This document shows positions 10,290-21,565 of a DNA stretch of 64,000 nt, piece by piece. Each line of letters begins with the position of its first letter. Position 1 is the stretch's first letter. Both the position numbers and the translations under genes were made by a program. This stretch comes from Atherix ibis. Its lineage: Eukaryota > Arthropoda > Insecta > Diptera > Athericidae. The stretch lies in contig OY282610.1 of NCBI GenBank assembly GCA_958298945.1, positions 24,390,233-24,454,232 on the forward strand. Reading direction: 5' to 3'. The notes below the pieces were generated by a model. That model searched no databases and had not been told where the DNA came from. It saw only the letters and a list, made by a program, of their open reading frames with translations.

Positions 10290-11780
10290 GGAAAACCTTA
10301 AAAAATCTGACTTTTACGCAACATAGCGAATGGTATTCCACAGGGATCCCTTCTTTTCACGCTACTATACTTAATATCATATATATCTGCATTCTCTATC
10401 CTCCTCTTTGGCCGACATTCCTCACTTAATATACGCGAACAATATTTTCTTATTGGTGGTTAAAAAAAACCTTCAAAACTTCATACCACACGCCACCGGG
10501 TTAGGTTCTGGTGTCATAGAAATGGAGCTATTATAAATTGTCGGAGGGAAGACTTTGATACCACTCCGGAACGGCTTAGTGGAAGCAAACACTTTCCTTT
10601 AGCGGATACGATTAGCTTTCTTGGTGTCTCGATGGATGCAAATGCGACCCTCAAACTTAACAAACTGTTGATAGTGTTTTATCAATCTACCGGTTGGTTA
10701 GGGTTCTTAACGCAGAAAAAGTAAGGTTAATACGAGTGATTAACGCTCTTCTCGACGACAGATTGCTCTACTATATGCCAGGATGTCCAAGGTAAAAATT
10801 TGAGGCTGTTGCGGAAGAATCAGTAGCTTCTCTACTCTCCACTTCATCGGTAGCTTCTCTACAACTCCTTTATTACACCTCCTCCTCAACAAGTTATCTG
10901 TAAAAACCTCTGCAATTCTGAATAACCATTGTACTGCTTGATTAAAAATTTATTGAATACTCGCATTCGTAAAAAAGCCTCCTTCTTCTTCTCACTAATC
11001 CTTACCGAAATGGAAAGAAGTCTCAACATCCCACTTCATAGCATCCCAAATACCTGTCCAAAACCAGGGTGGATACCTTGGATGGAAGCGGTGTTAAGCA
11101 TTTCGGTTAGCATGTCCCGATGGAAAAAAAAGTCAATAAGCTTTCGTACATTGTTTAGACGCGAGCTTAGTGGATCAGGTAATTCCGCGATTTACTATAC
11201 TGAAGCGGCAATAAATGGCCATTTAATAACTTTTGCGATTGTTTAATAATTTGAGGAGGTTATTTTGCTGAGCAGTATGGTCAGCAATAGAACATGCTGT
11301 AAACGAGGTTGCCTCGCTCCAGGAGGGAACCCGGTACTAGGAGAGATTGGACACCATCTAATAAACAATTGCTTTATTCAGTTTCGATGTAGGCATTCCT
11401 GGCAACGAATATTCTAATCGGCTTGCAAAATAAGTTCTGCTCCGTCCAGTTCCCACAGTATTCGCGGCATTCATTAACATACTTATGTCGAGGCAATTAA
11501 CAGCATCAACGTCCACTTGATGACAACAATGAAAAACGTTCGCTAGCAGATAATCGCTGAACCGATCTACTCCATAACCAATCCAAAATACTGAGTAAGA
11601 AAATTGCTCAAAATTCTAATTGGCCGTACCGCCATCACTCACGACTTCCTACCCGGCAATCTGCCAATCCTGTGGCGTTCTACTGACAAATATCCTGGTG
11701 GATTGCCCCTTATTAACAGAACTACTAGATCCCCAGCTACACTCTTCCCTAGTCCTCTCTTCAACCTAATTATTTGATTA
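10290..11780 (+). mobile_element. Decayed I/Jockey-type non-LTR retrotransposon (RT, RNase H and tail fragments)
   Basis: On the plus strand broken fragments appear in the order expected for ORF2. Near 10330 the reverse-transcriptase motif NGIPQGS is followed by an LLYLISYI-like hydrophobic stretch. Near 10590-10640 come a thumb-like segment and the block SFLGVSMDANATLKL, corresponding to the conserved FLG(V/L)..D motif. Near 11390-11430 VGIPGNEYSNRLAK matches the C-terminal RNase H motif. Near 11610-11700 RTAITHDFL and QSCGVLLTNILVDCPLL match the terminal Cys/His region with its 'H(I)LV-CP' ending. Many stops and frame changes separate these pieces. The FADD catalytic block and endonuclease were not found. 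Both edges are approximate. The copy lies in the downstream flank of the T-box gene in the same orientation. Confidence 0.75.
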
Positions 11781-11784
11781 TTTG

Positions 11785-14700
11785 AACAGTCGTCCATGAG
11801 ACTGCAAAGGGCCCTATGGTCGTGGTGCTTAGATGTGGCCCCTGGCACATGTGCTAGGGACCCTTTCTCATAAACAAACAATCTAACTTTTAAAAACTAA
11901 TGCCTTTGCGTTGTTATAATATTTAATGCCCCACTTGCATATGCGATAAAACCTTTCGATGATGTGAGGTTTTTTTCTTTTTGGTGGCTATTTGAGAATT
12001 GACATTTTTTTTTGTTATAGAAAACAATTTTTTGGCAATATTTTAGGAAATATTTCGGCAAAAACAGAGCTTTCTAAAAAAATAATGGGATTAAATTTTA
12101 CATCATAAAAAAAAATTTAAATTTCTTTTGATTTTTTTTTGTTAAGAAAAACCACTTCAAGAAATTTTTTCAAGTTGTGATAAAAAAGCCGAAAATCACA
12201 AAATCGCTGTTGTAAGGTTTTATTCAACCAACAATAAATCATTTTGCATTTTTTCTTCATTACCAAACTGCATATTTAAATAATTTTTTTTAAATTATTA
12301 ATAATAATTTCTTATTTGGTTCAACAATAAATAATTTAACTATAGCGGATGTATTGCATTTGTTAAATGAGAACTAAAATAATAAAAATTGTTCAGAAAA
12401 ACTCACCGACATTTGTATGTAAATTTCTATTTGAGAATAACGCATATTTTGTCACTTTTAAATTTTTAATTTTCTCTTAAAATTAACGTTATTAATTTTC
12501 ATCTTTTTTTGTTTTCCTGTACCAAAACACATACAATTTTGTTCTCCTGTATCAAAACACATACAAATTTTTTCCCGCGTTAATACGAGTACACGACACC
12601 AACACAAAAAAAAATGCAAAAATTAATTACGAATAAAAAAAAATCCACAAAATATATAAAAATTTGTTGTATTTTCTTTATTTTTTGTAAAAAAAAAATT
12701 TTTAATAATAATTAATATCTTCAAATATACTCTAAAAAAGAATTATCCAAAAACACAGGCACACAAACACACTCAAAAAAAGAGAAGACGGAAAAGAAAA
12801 ATTAAATAAATAATTCCAAAAATTTCAACAAAAATAAAAATCAAAAAATATTATCAAAAATACACACTTAACAAAAAAAAAAAAAATTAAACGAAAATAA
12901 AAATATAAATTAAAAAAAAATATAAAAAAAAAAAACAAAATAAAAAATTCCAAAATTTCAACAAAAAAAAAAAAGTTTTAACAAAAAAATTATAAACAAT
13001 TATCAAAAAAAGAAACACAGACACAAAAACACAATCAAAAAAAAAATCAAAAAACAATTCCAAAATTTAAAAAAAAAAACAAAAAACCCACAAAAAAAAT
13101 AAAAAAATTTAAGAAAAAAAAATTTTATCAAAAAAATTAATAAAAAATTATTAAAAATAAACACACTCCAAAAAAAGTAAAATAAAATTCAAGATTTTTC
13201 TTTAAAAATAAAATATCAAACTCACACAAAACAAATATTTTAAAAATGCTAAAGAAATTATTTAGAAAAGAAAAACAAATAATAGGTGAGAGTGAAAAAC
13301 CAACTATTTGTCAAAATAAAAAGCAAAAAACAAATATGAAAATTAAAATGGCAAAAACAACAACAACAAAAACAAAAAATAGAAATTTTATTTAACAAAC
13401 TAATTAATTATATAAATTTGTACAGAGAAATTATTTTTAACTATATCATTTCGAATATTTGTAAATGTAAATTAATTAAATATTTAAAAAGTAAAAGAAA
13501 ATTTATTCTTATTAATAATTAAAATCTATTAACACATTTATACCAATTAACGAGTATATATTATAAAACAAAAAGAAATAAGAAACAAACCAAGAAAACA
13601 AAATACAAAAAAAATACTCCATTAGAGAGTAAAACGAAAACAAACAACAACAAAAAGACGAAAAATAATAAAGAAAATCTTATTAATAATAAATAAGAAA
13701 ATGTTCGTGAATTAAAATTCAATTCGAAAATCATAAATACTGTAAAGCAGAAAAACAAAAATTCGCCAGAGAAAAAACGATTTTTAATAATATTGTAGAA
13801 AAAAAAAATATTATGTAAAAGTTCAAAACTATTTAAAAAATTTTTTTGAATATAAAAAATAATCTCCAAAAAAAAAAAAATTACTATAGAAAATTCAAAA
13901 GTACACAAAATGGCGATACTTTATATAAAAAGGGTCAGTCGTCGGTCAGTCAGTCAGTGACTGACTGACTGTTGATAGGTTTTTAAATAAAACTCATATT
14001 GTGAATACGATTATAATGTACGTACTCTCGTTATTCAATAATTATTATTTAGTAACAAAAACAAAAATGGTGCGTAGAAATTATTCCTTTTTCCATAAAT
14101 AAAAAAAAAAAATTAAAAAAAAATTCAAAAAAAAGTAAAGAAAAGCAAAAAAAAATGTGAATATTTTAACGAAAACTAATAAAAATTTATTATGGAAAAA
14201 GGAAAGAGAAATTGACAGAGAGTTAGAGATATAGAAAGAGTGCAACAGATAATTATGTAAAGTTTATTATTAATAAAGAAAAGAGAAGAAAAAAACGACG
14301 CGCGATCTATAAAAGAGAAAAGTTTCTACAATAGATTAATGGCGTCATGGACAAAAGAGAACAAGCAGGCGAGACCGGCTTTTAAAAGAGTTACAACAAT
14401 TTTAGATTAATAAAGAGAAATTATCTCCAATATAAATAAAAGAGTAAATATATAAATAAATAGAAATAAGCATAAGTACATGAGTATATAAGTAAGTAAA
14501 TAAATTAATTAATAAATATAAATACAACTATAATTATATAATTAAATGAAAATGAACGAAAAACAAAAAAAATACATTTAAAAAAAATGGACGAATGTCG
14601 AAAATGATAGCGCATTGAAAATTTGTATTTTTCATTTGAATCGATATTGCAGCGAATTCTAATCCAAAAAGAAAACACAAAAAATATATTAATTAATTAA

Positions 14701-14985
14701 TAATGATATACATCTATATGCATACATATGTGTGTATATGAAGAAAAAAAATAGAAAAGAAAATTAATAAAAATAAAATTCGATTCGATTCGTTACGATT
14801 CGATTTGAAATTTTCAAAATCAATTCAAATAAAAGAAAACTAATTGCAAATTGAAAAATATTTGAGAAAAAAATATTATAAAAATTATTTTGTGTTTTAT
14901 TTATTAGTGTTAGTTTTGAGTGACTGAAGAGTTTAATTATTGAAAAATCCTTTTTAACTAATTTTGTGGATGGTTTTCGTCCTTG
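11785..14985. other. Very A-rich unique sequence with palindrome and TATA-like motif
   Basis: No gene was recognised. Oligo(A) and (TAA/TAAA) tracts dominate and all open frames are low complexity. A short direct duplication of a cctgtaccaaaacacatac block lies at about 12513-12567. A TATA-like motif and CAGT palindrome at 13921-13971 are listed separately. Variants of ATTCG occur in tandem near 14778-14808. Confidence 0.5.
13947..13971. repeat. Perfect 12-bp-arm palindrome of CAGT units
   Basis: CAGTCAGTCAGT at 13947-13958 and ACTGACTGACTG at 13960-13971 are exact reverse complements around a single G at 13959. The motif follows TATAAAA at 13924-13930 by about 17 bp, and the arms contain TCAGTC, the fly initiator consensus. 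Confidence 0.9.
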
Positions 14986-14989
14986 TTTC

Positions 14990-17900
14990 TGCAACATTCA
15001 CCCAAGTTGATGGCTTAGTGCTCGGCAAATGTTGAGGCAACATGGATCCTTGAACGGGGAATTTTTTTTGATGTTTTTGATTATAAAAAAATTAATTTCA
15101 GTGGAAAATTAGAAAATTTCGTCAAGTTTTTTTTTGGGTAACTTTAATTTTTGTGGGGCTAAAAAATCCTTTTTGATTTTCATTAATTTTGTAGATGATT
15201 TTTGTCCGCTCAAAATTGGATTGCTTCCTTGTTGCTGCAACATTCACCCAAGTTGATGATGGCGTGCTCGACAAATGTTGAGGCAACATGGATCGTTGAA
15301 CTTCGAAATTTTTTTGATGTTTTTGATTATAAAAAAATTAATTTCAGTGGAAAATTAGAAAATTTCGTCAAGTTTTTTTTTGGGTAACTTTAATTTTTGT
15401 GGGACTAAAAAATCCTTTTTGATTTTCATTAATTTTGTAGATGATTTTTGTCCGCTCAAAATTGGCATGCTTCCTTGTTGCTGCAACATTCACCCAAGTT
15501 GATGGTGGCGTGCTGGACAAATGTTGAGGCAATATGGATCCTTGAACGTCGAATTTTTTTGATGTTTTTGATTATAAAAAAATTAATTTCAGTGGAAATT
15601 TAGAAAATTTCGTCAAGTTTTTTTTTGGGCAACTTTAATTTTTGTGGGGCTAAAAAATCCATTTTCATATTCACTAATTTTGTGAATGATTTTTGTCCGC
15701 TCCAAATTGACATGCTTCCTTGTTGCTTCAACATTCACCCAAGTTGATGATGGCGTGCTCGACAAATGTTGAGCCAACATGGATCCTTGAACGTCGAATT
15801 TTTTTTGATGTTTTTGATTATAAAAAAATTAATTTCAGTGGAAAATTAGAAAATTTCGTCAAGTTTTTTTTGGTCAAGTTTAATTTTTGTGGGGCTAAAA
15901 TATCCTTTTTGATTTTCATTAATTTTGTAGATGGTTTTTTTCCACCCAAAATTGGCATGCTTCCTTGTTGCTGCAACATTCACCCAAGTTGATGATGGCG
16001 TGCTCGACAAATGTTGAGGCAACATGGATCGTTGAACTTCGAAATTTTTTTGATGTTTTTGATTATAAAAAAATTAATTTCAGTGGAAAATTAGAAAATT
16101 TCGTCAAGTTTTTTTTTTGGGTAACTTTAATTTTTGTGGGACTAAAAAATCCTTTTTGATTTTCATTAATTTTGTAGATAATTTTTGTCCACTCAAAATT
16201 GGCATGCTTCCTTGTTGCTACAACATTACCCCAAGTTAATGGTGGCGTGCTCGACAAATGTTGAGGCAAGATGGATCCTTGAACGTCGAATTTTTTTTGA
16301 TGTTTTTGATTATAAAAAAATTAATTTCAGTGGAAAATTAGAAAATTTCGTCAAGTTTTTTTTTGGGCAACTTTAATTTTTGTGGGGCTAAAAAATTCAT
16401 TTTCACATTCGATAATTTTGTGGATGATTTTTGTCCGCTCCAAATTGACATGCTTCCTTGTTGCTGCAACCCAAGTTGATGGTGGCGTGCTCGACAAATG
16501 TTGACGCAACATGGATCGTTGAACTTCTACATTTTTTTGATATTTTTGATTATAAAAAAATTAATTTCAGTGGAAAATTAGAAAATTTCGTCAAGTTTTT
16601 TTTTGGTCAAGTTTAATTTTTGTGGGGCTAAAAAATCCTTTTTGATTTTCATTAATTTTGTAGATGGTTTTTTTCCACCCAAAATTGGCATGCTTCCTTG
16701 TTGCTGCAACATTCACCCAAGTTGATGATGGCGTGCTCGACAAATGTTGAGGCAACATGGATCGTTGAACTTCGAAATTTTTTTGATGTTTTTGATTATA
16801 AAAAAATTAATTTCAGTGGAAAATTAGAAAATTTCGTCAAGTTTTTTTTTGGGTAACTTTAATTTTTGTGGGACTAAAAAATCCTTTTTGATTTTCATTA
16901 ATTTTGTAGATGGTTTTTTTCCACCCAAAATTGGCATGCTTCCTTGTTGCTGCAACATTCACCCAAGTTGATGATGGCGTGCTCGACAAATGTTGAGGCA
17001 ACATGGATCGTTGAACTTCGAAATTTTTTTGATGTTTTTGATTATAAAAAAATTAATTTCAGTGGAAAATTAGAAAATTTCGTCAAGTTTTTTTTTGGGT
17101 AACTTTAATTTTTGTGGGACTAAAAAATCCTTTTTGATTTTCATTAATTTTGTAGATAATTTTTGTCCACTCAAAATTGGCATGCTTCCTTGTTGCTACA
17201 ACATTACCCCAAGTTAATGGTGGCGTGCTCGACAAATGTTGAGGCAAGATGGATCCTTGAACGTCGAATTTTTTTTGATGTTTTTGATTATAAAAAAATT
17301 AATTTCAGTGGAAAATTAGAAAATTTCGTCAAGTTTTTTTTTGGTCAAGTTTAATTTTTGTGGGGCTAAAAAATCCTTTTTGATTTTCATTAATTTTGTA
17401 GATGGTTTTTTTCCACCCAAAATTGGCATGCTTCCTTGTTGCTGCAACATTCACCCAAGTTGATGATGGCGTGCTCGACAAATGTTGAGGCAACATGGAT
17501 CGTTGAACTTCGAAATTTTTTTGATGTTTTTGATTATAAAAAAATTAATTTCAGTGGAAAATTAGAAAATTTCGTCAAGTTTTTTTTGGTCAAGTTTAAT
17601 TTTTGTGGGGCTAAAATATCCTTTTTGATTTTCATTAATTTTGTAGATGGTTTTTTTCCACCCAAAATTGGCATGCTTCCTTGTTGCTGCAACATTCACC
17701 CAAGTTGATGATGGCGTGCTCGACAAATGTTGAGGCAACATGGATCGTTGAACTTCGAAATTTTTTTGATGTTTTTGATTATAAAAAAATTAATTTCAGT
17801 GGAAAATTAGAAAATTTCGTCAAGTTTTTTTTTGGGTAACTTTAATTTTTGTGGGACTAAAAATCCTTTTTGATTTTCATTAATTTTGTAGATGATTTTT

Positions 17901-18720
17901 GTCCGCTCAAAATTGGCATGCTTCCTTGTTGCTGCAACATTCACCCAAGTTGATGGTGGCGTGCTGGACAAATGTTGAGGCAACATGGATCCTTGAACGT
18001 CGAATTTTTTTGATGTTTTTGATTATAAAAAAATTAATTTCAGTGGAAAATTAGAAAATTTCGTCAAGTTTTTTTTTGGGCAACTTTAATTTTTGTGGGG
18101 CTAAAAAATCCATTTTCATATTCACTAATTTTGTGAATGATTTTTGTCCGCTCCAAATTGACATGCTTCCTTGTTGCTTCAACATTCACTCAAGTTGATT
18201 ATGGCGTGCTCGACAAATGTTGAGCCAACATGGATCCTTGAACGTCGAATTTTTTTTGATGTTTTTGATTATAAAAAAATTAATTTCAGTGGAAAATTAG
18301 AAAATTTCGTCAAGTTTTTTTTGGGCAACTTTAATTTTTGTGGGGCTAAAAAATCCTTTTTGATTTTCATTAATTTTGTAGATGATTTTTGTCCGCTCAA
18401 AATTGACGTGTCTCCTTGTTGCTGCAACATTCACCCAAGTTGATGATGGCGTACTCGACAAATGTTGAGGCAACATGGATCCTTGAACGGCGAATTTTTT
18501 TTTATGTTTTTGATTATAAAAAAATTAATTTCAGTGGAAAATTAGAAAATTTCGTCAAGTTTTTTTTTGGGCGACTTTAATTTTTGTGGGGCTAAAAAAT
18601 CCATTTTCATATTCACTAATTTTCTGGATGGTTTTTTCCGCTGAAAATTGACATGCTCCCTTGTTGATTGCGGCCTACTCGATAAATGTTGAGACAACAT
18701 CCATCGTTGAGCGTCGAATT
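14990..18720. repeat. Tandem array of about 245-bp monomers (satellite-like), about 15 copies
   Basis: Each monomer contains the ordered landmarks CAACATTCACCCAAGTTGAT, GACAAATGTTGAGGCAACAT, a GATGTTTTTGATTATAAAAA block, AATTTCAGTGGAAAATTAG, TTTCGTCAAG followed by a T-run, and a TTTTTGTGGG(G/A)CTAAAA block. Starts of the first landmark at 15238, 15484, 15729 and 15974 give a 245-246 bp period. A variant monomer (acaacattaccccaagttaatgg) appears near 16213 and again near 17191, four monomers apart, inside a block that is otherwise almost identical, showing higher-order duplication. Another variant near 15684 recurs near 18133, ten monomers apart. The last unit, near 18650, is strongly diverged. 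Open frames of 60-90 codons recur because the units are alike; they match no known protein. Confidence 0.95.
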
Positions 18721-18724
18721 TTTT

Positions 18725-19784
18725 TTAAATATTTTCGATTACATAAAAAAAGTTTAGTGGAAAATAAGAAAATTTCGTCCACTTTTTTTTGGTCGACTTT
18801 AATTTTTTCCTAACTGAAACGTCGTATTTGGTGAATTGAATAGAAGAATTTGTTGTGTCAAAATTAATTTTTTTTTGGTAAAAAAAAAAAAAAAATCAGT
18901 GGACTTATTTTGTTTTTATTTTATTTTATAAAAATAATAATTACAAGAATCGGAGGCCATTTTGTAGGGTCCTTACTATGACTTCAATTCTAGGTTCCTA
19001 ATTAAACTGGTCGATAGCTATTTGGAGAGAGCAATTAGAAGTGGTTACGTTTTGCAGCTGGATTCAAAGTGCAATTTTAGGTTATGTGGCATCCGTTTGA
19101 AATAAGGAAAATGGCAAGTTGAACGCCACAGTAACATGAGGAACTAGCTTGCTTACAAACGTCGAATTTGTTGAATTAAAAGCAATATTTTTGGTTACAG
19201 AAAAATTATATTCAGTAATAGAAATGGTATATTTGGTAAAAGAAAAACTAAACAATTAAAATAATACTTACAATTTTGTAGGGTCCTCAATGAATTTTCT
19301 TATTGAAAATAGATTGAAAAGTGCCAAAAAAGGTGGTTTCTATTTTATAGATAATTAGAGATTTTTGGTGTTATTCTCTGAGATAAGAACCAGAACCATG
19401 AGGTCGAAGTTCGAGGCGGAAATTAGTAGTAATTAAATTTGATGGAACATACTTGATTGTCTTTAAAAAGTTAGAGAGAGAGAGTTGTTTAGTCTTGGAG
19501 TCTCACAATGGACGGAGTCCTAGTAAAATATAAATTCAGGGTTAAGTGGCATTCGTTTAGGATATGTGGGAGAGTAAGTTGGCTGCCTCAGGAATGGCAT
19601 TAAGAAGAAATTGGTTACCAAAGAGAAAATCGTAGGTGAGTTTAAGGTATTTTCTTTATCCAGCATTTCTGTATGGTTGCGAAGCAAATTGGTTTGCTGA
19701 TATTTATCAAATGTAAGGAAATAAATCCCCTTTTTTTGGTACTATTTTAATGTGAACACATGGCGATAATTTTAGATTTTTTTA
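18725..19784. other. Unique AT-rich sequence with a weak internal duplication
   Basis: No gene was recognised. A segment near 19078 (ttaggttatgtggcatccgt) is echoed near 19536 (cagggttaagtggcattcgt) with similar following sequence, suggesting an old duplication about 460 bp apart. Confidence 0.4.
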
Positions 19785-19889
19785 AGGATGTTAAGTCAGG
19801 GACTTTACAACGAAGTAAGGTAAAGGCCCACTAGGAGCTCTAAAATTTTATTACCTTACTTCGTTGTAGAGTTCCTTACTTAACATCCT
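19785..19889. repeat. Inverted repeat, 39-bp arms with 27-bp loop
   Basis: The arm at 19785-19823 (starts AGGATGTTAAGT, ends CGAAGTAAGGTAA) is the reverse complement of 19851-19889 with only three mismatches in 39. The loop between them includes the sequence aggcccactaggagctc. Transcribed RNA could form a long hairpin. It could equally be the two ends of a very short foldback element. Confidence 0.9.
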
Positions 19890-20229
19890 ATTCACAAAGC
19901 AAGGAAGTTTAATGTTAAAGGAATGAAATGAAGAACAAAGTTAAGTAAATCACAGGTAAGCGCCCCATTTGGATTTTGATATATTTTTTTTGGACAGATT
20001 TTTCTATATAGTTATTGAGTAGAGTAGCTTTCCAATGTTTAGTGATATTTAATAACGTGTAGATAGTGTATGAGGTAGTTTCAGTGAGTATAGAACAGAG
20101 GAATAATAATAATATAAGGAGAGTACGTGTATTAAGAGGCACATAGTCTCAAAACTACTTCAACCAATTAGGTCTTTTGTGGTGAAAAACCCTTACTCAT
20201 ATAACAGAAATATTAAGGATTTTAGCAAA
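19890..20229. other. AT-rich spacer, nothing recognised
   Basis: No coding, RNA or repeat signal was seen between the hairpin and the retrotransposon remnant. Confidence 0.4.
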
Positions 20230-21565
20230 CCTCAATAAAATATTGTTTGGTAGCCGGAAGATCTCGTAGGGATCGGGGAATCCTCAATTAAAATGTCAAA
20301 GTCTCTGGCGGGCAATGATATCTTAATAGACACTGGCCAGTAAGTAGCTCTGATTTGTTGAGTTTAGAAAAGGCGCTGAATTTTTTAGTGTAATTCATGT
20401 TTGGAAAAGTACCCCCGTGTGTTTACACATGGGAATCTATAATGGATTTCAGGTTACTTCCACATTCCCAGGAATCTATAATGGATTCCAGGTGGCCCTT
20501 TGGATAGCCATAGAAGGATTCTGCTCCATTGAACGTAGTATTTTCTCTCCTTTTGGCGAGTTTGTCTGCTAGCTCGTTACCTTCAATATTTTAATGATCT
20601 GGCACCCACATCAATGTTACTTTATTGTATCTTGCCACCAGATTTCGGACCGTTGGGATATTTCCAACTAGCTTCGATTGGACATTATATAAGACAAGAG
20701 CCTCAAATACAGCTTAGCTATCTAAGATGACGTAGATCTTTGCATTACGTACGCTCTTTCTGATGCCCTCTCTAGCACAAAATTATACAAGTAGTACGAC
20801 TAGATTACCATCCACCTAGAATCCTTGGTAAATCCTCATCCCTTTTTCAAGCAGCTATTTCTACCCAAAAAATGGATGAGTATTTACCAAGGATCTTAGA
20901 TAAACGCTAATGGGATCAGACTACATCCGCCCCAACACCCACAACCGATTTGGAACCGTCTGTGTAAAATACAAGAGACTCTTCTTCGTTTGACGCCCAT
21001 CCCGCGCCATCCAAGTTAAGCCATCCATGAGAACTACTTTGAACAATAGGTTTCCTCGGAATTGAGTCCGAGAGCTAAATGTCCAAACACATCACACCTG
21101 ATTTAAAGGTTTTGTAATGTCCTAAGCTAAGAGCTCCCTAAAGCCACCTTCTTTTTAAAATGCAAAATTAAAAGTACCAAGTCAAGAAGAGCTTCAAGAT
21201 CTGCCACGGAGCAAGTTTTTAGGGCACCTGTAATACACAAGAATGCCAGTTTTTGAACTTTCCAAAGGGTTGCTTGGGCAGTACTTCGTTCAGCCTTAGA
21301 CGAGAACCGCGTAGATGATGATAGGTCCAACTAATACCAGATATGACCACTGCATCATTTTTGTTTCCAGACCCCCAGGTTTTACTAAAGCCCCTATGAC
21401 AAGCCCAAATTGCTCTCGTTACTCTATCAATAACACTGGTAAGTTATGAATTCCAGCTCAAAGTTCACTTCCATTAATCTTGACCTTTTGGTGAGGTTCA
21501 ACTTATGCTTCTAAGCAATTGTAACTCAATTGTGAGGGTTTTGTAAAGACAGAGGAAAGCCTCCG
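20230..21565 (-). mobile_element. Decayed RNase H-bearing non-LTR retrotransposon fragment
   Basis: Reading the minus strand from about 21560 there is first an RT C-terminal region (AIWAC..., then LWKVQKLAFLCITGALKTCS and DLEALLDLVLLILHFK), which matches the 'kvQRLACL.ITGA...T.P..ALE.LL.L.PL' signature of Jockey/I-group polymerases. Near 20975 FYTDGSKSVVGVGAD carries the first catalytic Asp of RNase H. Near 20610-20530 VTLMWVPDH, a stop, then NIEGNELADKLAKRRE is the distal RNase H motif. Near 20340 LLTGQCLLRYHC resembles the 'LTGH..L..HL' tail segment. Stops and frame changes are frequent. The N-terminal RT motifs and endonuclease are missing. The minus-strand left end is approximate. Confidence 0.8.

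Noticed and set aside
15202..18443. Series of 60-90-codon open frames (for example at 15720, 16185, 17163, 17436 and 18171)
   Set aside because: They are the same frame recurring in 245-bp tandem units, with no start context, no domain and frame changes between units.
14990..18720. CRISPR-like repeat array
   Set aside because: Units are about 245 bp head to tail without unique spacers, in a eukaryotic AT-rich context; a satellite-type array.
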